Source of the DNA: Prevotellaceae bacterium UBA4359
GTDB taxonomy: Bacteria > Bacteroidota > Bacteroidia > Bacteroidales > Bacteroidaceae
Length of the DNA: 9,309 nucleotides
NCBI GenBank assembly: GCA_002393555.1
Contig: DGSP01000074.1
Location: 23,874-33,182, forward strand
Direction: 5' to 3'
Of the stretch, positions 6,329 to 9,309 are shown piece after piece. The position numbers and the translations under genes were made by a program. A model generated the notes under the pieces. That model was not told where the DNA came from. It did no database searches and saw only the letters and a list, made by a program, of their open reading frames with translations. Within the stretch, counting starts at the first letter, position 1; every line of letters begins with the position of its first letter.

Positions 6329-7144
6329 CTATTCGTTCTGCAGCGCTCTATAACTGTTCTCCAAGTCCAGCAGATGGAAGTTGTGTTGCCTCTGCTTCGG
6401 CCCCGGAGGAATCGTCATGTAGTCGCCATATTTCTGTTTCAGGTAGGCATCGGGGTGTTCCGCACCCATCACCGTCTCCCCCTCAAAGACAATCGGGGTG
6501 GGGCAGCCCAGCGTCTCCCGTGGCATGATGCCCTTCCTGCCGTCGTCGTGGTCAACCACCAGGGCCGACTCGTCAAAATCGTAAGCCTTCTGCATGCGCT
6601 TCATCTTCTCCTGCACCCCCTCCAGCGTGTAGAACCGTCGGCACAGCAGGGGAATCCACGAGGAAGGGCCATGCCCGTGCCGAAAAGGGTCTCGGCAGAG
6701 GAAATACTGCACCTTCTTCAGATAAAAATATCGGGCAAAGTGCCATCGCTGCACCCAGGGGTTGGCCGTCATGCCGTCCAGCGGAAAAACATCAATGTAG
6801 ATGCCGCCCAGATACCTCAGGTGCATCCGTTCGATGAGCGTGGTGCTGGCATCCTGAACCTTGGCAAAAGGCAGCGGGTAGTCCTTGTCAGTCTCATAAC
6901 TGACCACCTCGAATGGGGCAGGCATCCACTCCTTGGCATGCGCCATCAGCAGGTCGTAGTCCTTGCGCGGCATGCCGATGTCGAGGTCATCGTCCCACGG
7001 GATGAACCCCTTGTGGCGCACAGCCCCCAGCAGAGTCCCTGCAATGATGTAGTAGCGCAGCCCATGCTCGTGGCACACCTGGTGGACGGCCATGAGGATG
7101 CGCAGGATACGTAGTTGCAGGGGGCGAATGTCGTAGGAAGCCAT
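6329..7144 (-). CDS. LicD-family phosphotransferase (second copy)
   Basis: This is a 271-residue LicD protein with the signature AGTLLGAVRHKGFIPWDDD (35-53) followed by L-D, giving the acidic metal-site residues D51, D52, D53 and D55. GGIYIDVFPLDG is at about 113-124 and a late KYGDYM segment lies near 244. It is a divergent paralogue of the plus-strand LicD at 2653-3504; in the signature region about half or more of the residues are identical. Here it lies directly downstream of the LicC/PntC-like nucleotidyltransferase, the expected supplier of its CDP- or CMP-linked donor. The ATG at 7144 follows a 171-bp gap holding a repeat element; no Shine-Dalgarno sequence is evident. Having two LicD copies suggests two acceptor positions or two different sugars being decorated. 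Confidence 0.92.
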   Translation of the reverse strand: MASYDIRPLQLRILRILMAVHQVCHEHGLRYYIIAGTLLGAVRHKGFIPWDDDLDIGMPRKDYDLLMAHAKEWMPAPFEVVSYETDKDYPLPFAKVQDASTTLIERMHLRYLGGIYIDVFPLDGMTANPWVQRWHFARYFYLKKVQYFLCRDPFRHGHGPSSWIPLLCRRFYTLEGVQEKMKRMQKAYDFDESALVVDHDDGRKGIMPRETLGCPTPIVFEGETVMGAEHPDAYLKQKYGDYMTIPPGPKQRQHNFHLLDLENSYRALQNE

Positions 7145-7153
7145 GAGAGGGTC

Positions 7154-7271
7154 TGTTGAGAGTTTAAGGTTGAGAGTGAAAAGTTAAAAGTTAAAAGTGA
7201 AAGTATCCCCCATTCGGGGTGTGTGCCATCAGGTAACTTAAACTTTTAGTTTTTAACTTTTAGTTTTTAGT
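7154..7271. repeat. Heptamer-armed intergenic repeat element, copy 1
   Basis: The left arm at 7176-7203 is four heptamers (GTGAAAA, GTTAAAA, GTTAAAA, GTGAAAG). A 39-bp core (7204-7242) follows, and then a right arm at 7243-7270 of four heptamers (CTTTTAG, TTTTTAA, CTTTTAG, TTTTTAG). The arms are equal in length and roughly complementary, so the element can fold back on itself. The core and the flank next to the start codon (two CTCTCAAC repeats on the minus strand) match copy 2 at 8049-8215. It takes up most of the gap between the nucleotidyltransferase and LicD genes. Confidence 0.75.
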
Positions 7272-7279
7272 TAAGAGTG

Positions 7280-7301
7280 AAAAATCGCCCAGCGCGTGGG
7301 C
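7280..7301 (-). terminator. Weak terminator or attenuator after the nucleotidyltransferase gene
   Basis: On the minus strand a GC-rich stem (7287-7291 with 7297-7301, GCCCA/TGGGC, 5-nt loop) is followed after two bases by T5 (complement of A's at 7280-7284). The stem is only 5 bp, and an alternative CCAGC/GCTGG pairing (7289-7293 with 7300-7304) exists. It begins about 15 bp after the stop codon, next to a 2.5-copy tandem repeat of GTGGGCTG (7296-7315). It may reduce rather than stop transcription into LicD. Confidence 0.35.
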
Positions 7302-7315
7302 TGGTGGGCTGGTGG

Positions 7316-8047
7316 TTAATATAGTTCTGCAGGGATGAGTTCCTTGGCAGTGTTGAAGTCTTCCACCGTGTCCAGTTCTGTCGAGAAGAGGTCAGACGTG
7401 TCCTCAATCCAGAAAGTGTGTCCCTGCGGAATCAGCCGTTCAAAAGCCTTCTCGTAGAAAACATTCTCCAGCCCCTCCTTCTCCATCATCGGTTGCAGTT
7501 CCCTGTAGAGAGCCTTCGTGTAGGCAGCCGACATCTTCTCTATGCCAATCGACTCGCCGATGGCATCCTCGATGCGGCATGTCTTGCTGATTTCCCTCAC
7601 ACGACCCTCCCCGTCTGGCACCACCTTCATCTCCTCCTCGCCCAGCGGATGGCGGTTCAGGGCCAGCACATCCTCATGCTCCGAGCGGAGCAGCCTTCCC
7701 ACCATTTCGGGGTCATACACAATGTCGCTGTCCAGCAGCAAGATGTCCTTCCCCTCAGCCTCAGGACGTGCCAGCCACAGCGAGTAGATGTTGTTGGTGG
7801 AGGCATACAGTTCGTTGTGGATGAAAGTGATAGGCACCTCCTGATACTGGTTCTTCAGGAAGTCCTCAATCTGCTCGTGCAGATAGCCCGTCACCACCAC
7901 AAACTCCTTGATGCCGTTCTTGATGAGGCCGTCCATCGAACGTTGCAGGAGACTTCTCTCCCCAATCTTCAGGAGGCACTTGGGACAATTGTTGGTGAGC
8001 GGACGCAGGCGCGAGGCGATGCCCGCTGCAAGAATCACTGCTTTCAT
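7316..8047 (-). CDS. LicC/PntC-like nucleotidyltransferase (CTP:phosphocholine or phosphonate cytidylyltransferase family)
   Basis: A 243-residue nucleotidyltransferase follows if the ATG at 8047 is used; a longer frame to 8134 only translates the intergenic repeat and is rejected. MKAVILAAGIASRLRPLT (1-18) is the nucleotide-binding loop, and PKCLL (22-26) supplies the lysine K23. ASTNNIYSLWLA (82-93) closely resembles the TNNI.SLW segment of LicC. LLLDSDIVYD (103-112) gives metal-binding D106 and D108. ESIGIEKMS (165-173) and the C-terminal ELDTVEDFNTA (224-234) complete the family pattern. Known relatives make CDP-choline (LicC) or CMP-aminoethylphosphonate (PntC) from CTP. Both neighbours support this role: LicD, the transferase of such donors, is downstream, and a PLP enzyme is upstream. 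Which head group is activated is not settled; a plain sugar-1-phosphate nucleotidyltransferase is the main alternative. Confidence 0.87.
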   Translation of the reverse strand: MKAVILAAGIASRLRPLTNNCPKCLLKIGERSLLQRSMDGLIKNGIKEFVVVTGYLHEQIEDFLKNQYQEVPITFIHNELYASTNNIYSLWLARPEAEGKDILLLDSDIVYDPEMVGRLLRSEHEDVLALNRHPLGEEEMKVVPDGEGRVREISKTCRIEDAIGESIGIEKMSAAYTKALYRELQPMMEKEGLENVFYEKAFERLIPQGHTFWIEDTSDLFSTELDTVEDFNTAKELIPAELY

Positions 8048-8048
8048 G

Positions 8049-8215
8049 TTAGGGTTTAGAGTTGAAAGTGAAAAGTTAAAAACTAAAAGTGAAAAGTATA
8101 AGTATCCTCCATTCGGACTGTGTACCATTAGCAAAGTAACTTAAACTTTTAGTTTTTAGTTTTTAACTTTTAGTTTTTAGTTTTTAACTTTTAGTTTTTA
8201 ACTTTTAGTTTTTAG
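8049..8215. repeat. Heptamer-armed intergenic repeat element, copy 2
   Basis: The left arm at 8061-8102 is six heptamers (GTTGAAA, GTGAAAA, GTTAAAA, ACTAAAA, GTGAAAA, GTATAAG). The core at 8103-8145 matches the core of copy 1, with a 4-bp length difference (CAAA at about 8132-8135) and a few substitutions. The right arm is ten heptamers (8146-8215). The element fills the whole gap, from inside the aminotransferase stop codon to 1 bp before the nucleotidyltransferase start codon. In the core, CCC-ATTC-GGG of copy 1 corresponds to TCC-ATTC-GGA here, a compensatory change in a 3-bp stem. Confidence 0.75.
8146..8215 (+). repeat. Perfect-register 10 x 7-bp tandem array (YTTTTAR)
   Basis: Ten consecutive heptamers, each CTTTTAG, TTTTTAG or TTTTTAA, fill exactly 70 bp without a slip in register. 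The equivalent arm of copy 1 has four units, so the unit number differs between copies. The last unit contains the TTA (8212-8214) that is the minus-strand stop codon of the aminotransferase. Such arrays are prone to replication slippage. Confidence 0.85.
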
Positions 8216-9246
8216 TTGAGGTAAACCTTCTTGATGGTGTCGCACACCACCTGTGTCTGTTCGGGTCGTCCGAGCGTGATGCGCAGACACGACTCCAGCC
8301 CCGGGTCGCCCATGAACTTAATCTTATACTGCTCTTCTGCCAGAGCCTTCTGCAGCGGCTCCTTGATGGCAAGGGGATACTTGATGAGGATGAAGTTGGC
8401 CACACTCTTATATACCTTGAAGCCTTCCAGACCACCCAGTTCCTTCTTGTACAACTGCCTTCCCCACTCCATCTGTTCAGCCACCTTGCGGTAGTGCTCA
8501 TCGCTGTCCAGTGCAGCCAGTGCCACAGCCTCGCTGAAGCGGTTGTAGCCCAGATACTTGTTCACATAACTGAGGAACTGGTCGTGTCCCTTGCCGATGA
8601 AGCCAAAGCCGCAGCGCAGTCCGGGCAGACCATAGAACTTCGACAAGGTGCGCGAGATGATGAGGTTGGAATATTTGTTCACCAAGGGGGCTATATAATC
8701 GACATCACTGGTGATGAACGAAGCATACGCCTCATCCACCAGCACCATTGTGTCGTCGGGAATGTGCTCCATGATGCGGCCAATCTCCTCGCTGCTCAGG
8801 CTGTTGCCCGTCGGATTGTTGGGCGAGGCCAGGAGCAGCATGCGCGGATGGATGCGGTTGGTGTATTCGATGATTTCATCCACATCGTAGGCAAACGTGT
8901 CCTCCTGCTCGTGCAGAGGGTACATCTCAAACACTCCGTCGCACTCGCTGGCCACCCGGTTGTAGTACCACCACGAGAACTCTGGAATCAGAATTTTCCT
9001 GTTGTCGCCCTTCATCAGGAAATAGTGGATGGAATTTTTCAAGATGTCCTCTCCACCATACGCCAGCAGCACCTGCTCCTCCGGCACACCGTAAATCTCG
9101 CTCACGCGGACACTAATCACACTCTTCTTCCCTTGGTCATAGATGCGTGTGTAGAAACACAAATCCTTCGGGTCGAAACCTTTGATGGCATCCTTCACCT
9201 TCTGCGAAGGCTCAAAATTAAATTCGTTTCTGTCAAGAAAATTCAT
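8212..9246 (-). CDS. HisC-like class I/II PLP-dependent aminotransferase (fold type I)
   Basis: The 344-residue protein is the usual length for HisC and CobD-type enzymes. YGVPEEQVLLAYGGEDILKN (52-71) is the phosphate-binding entry segment. SPNNPTG (141-147) holds the PLP-contacting Asn, DEAY (171-174) the Asp and Tyr, and SRTLSKFYGLPGLRCGFG (198-215) the Schiff-base lysine K203 and R211. LRITLG (321-326) carries R322, the residue that usually binds the substrate carboxylate or phosphate. The HisC family covers histidinol-phosphate aminotransferases, threonine-phosphate decarboxylases and others. No his genes are here; the neighbour is a LicC/PntC-like enzyme, so a role in making an amine-bearing phospho-group is inferred (transaminase or decarboxylase). 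The ATG at 9246 follows an A/T-rich leader, and an in-frame stop lies 6 bp upstream. The stop codon lies inside a heptamer repeat. Confidence 0.87.
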   Translation of the reverse strand: MNFLDRNEFNFEPSQKVKDAIKGFDPKDLCFYTRIYDQGKKSVISVRVSEIYGVPEEQVLLAYGGEDILKNSIHYFLMKGDNRKILIPEFSWWYYNRVASECDGVFEMYPLHEQEDTFAYDVDEIIEYTNRIHPRMLLLASPNNPTGNSLSSEEIGRIMEHIPDDTMVLVDEAYASFITSDVDYIAPLVNKYSNLIISRTLSKFYGLPGLRCGFGFIGKGHDQFLSYVNKYLGYNRFSEAVALAALDSDEHYRKVAEQMEWGRQLYKKELGGLEGFKVYKSVANFILIKYPLAIKEPLQKALAEEQYKIKFMGDPGLESCLRITLGRPEQTQVVCDTIKKVYLN

Positions 9247-9248
9247 TC

Positions 9249-9309
9249 TTATCTATTTTTATTTAATTGAAGTTTCGGAAGTTCCAAACGCTTCATTTTC
9301 AACAACGAA
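9249..9309 (-). other. Possible 3' end of an upstream minus-strand gene
   Basis: Two minus-strand frames are open from the window edge. One ends at a TAA at 9249-9251, 2 bp before the aminotransferase start, after KRLELPKLQLNKNR. The other ends at a TAA at 9259-9261 after FVVENEAFGTSETSIK. Either could be the C-terminus of the previous operon gene, and 60 bp is too short to choose. No TAnnTTTG promoter is seen here, which fits an operon that continues to the right. Confidence 0.3.

Noticed and set aside
6317..7114. 265-codon plus-strand ORF opposite the second LicD
   Set aside because: It is a shadow of LicD, whose signature motifs are all on the minus strand. A similar antisense shadow occurs opposite the first LicD (2659-3429), as expected from shared codon composition.
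8048..8134. N-terminal extension of the nucleotidyltransferase to an ATG at 8134
   Set aside because: The extra 29 residues are translated repeat element. The family N-terminus begins exactly at MKAVILAAG encoded from 8047.
8120..8145. Possible promoter in copy 2 of the repeat (minus-strand TTACTTTG)
   Set aside because: It differs from TAnnTTTG in the second base, and the equivalent bases in copy 1 are deleted, so it is not supported as a conserved promoter.
7154..8215. CRISPR array
   Set aside because: Units are 7 bp and directly adjacent without spacers. The two elements are fold-back structures, not repeat-spacer arrays.
8494..9270. 258-codon plus-strand ORF
   Set aside because: It is antisense to the aminotransferase, whose PLP-binding motifs are intact throughout. 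No promoter or family motif supports the plus-strand frame.

Overview
This window reads as a cell-surface glycan locus, probably for lipopolysaccharide core or O-antigen, from a member of the Bacteroidota, most likely Bacteroidales and plausibly Prevotella-like. The support is indirect. Two TAnnTTTG promoter elements sit upstream of the divergent genes, start codons lack clear Shine-Dalgarno sequences and often follow A/T-rich leaders, the proteins look like Bacteroidales glycan enzymes, and intergenic DNA is filled with A/T-rich short repeats. No rRNA, tRNA, CRISPR array or transposase was seen.

Layout. Positions 3-134 hold the last 43 codons of an unrecognised plus-strand protein. It converges on a minus-strand GT9 (heptosyltransferase-like) gene at 276-1313, which has its own terminator at 171-211. 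A 248-bp divergent promoter region (1314-1561) is largely a long imperfect inverted repeat. It is followed by a tight plus-strand operon: GT4 glycosyltransferase (1562-2650), LicD-family phosphotransferase (2653-3504) and WaaP/Kdo-kinase-like protein kinase fold (3501-4253). This operon meets a converging minus-strand operon at a 31-bp-position bidirectional terminator hairpin (about 4287-4372).

The minus-strand operon, in order of transcription, is: HisC-like PLP aminotransferase (9246-8212), LicC/PntC-like nucleotidyltransferase (8047-7316), second LicD (7144-6329), GT2 glycosyltransferase (6301-5408) and GT-B glycosyltransferase (5378-4407). It may begin beyond the right edge. Its only two wide gaps (164 and 171 bp) both contain the same heptamer-armed repeat element.

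How the genes may work together. Established family roles are that LicC/PntC-type enzymes make CMP-activated phosphocholine or aminoethylphosphonate, and that LicD-type enzymes transfer such groups to glycans. The inference is that the PLP enzyme helps make an amine-bearing phospho- or phosphono-group, the nucleotidyltransferase activates it, and the two LicD proteins place it on sugars added by the GT9, GT4, GT2 and GT-B enzymes. The kinase-fold protein would add phosphate to the inner core. No choline kinase, choline transporter or PEP mutase is visible, so the identity of the head group is open.
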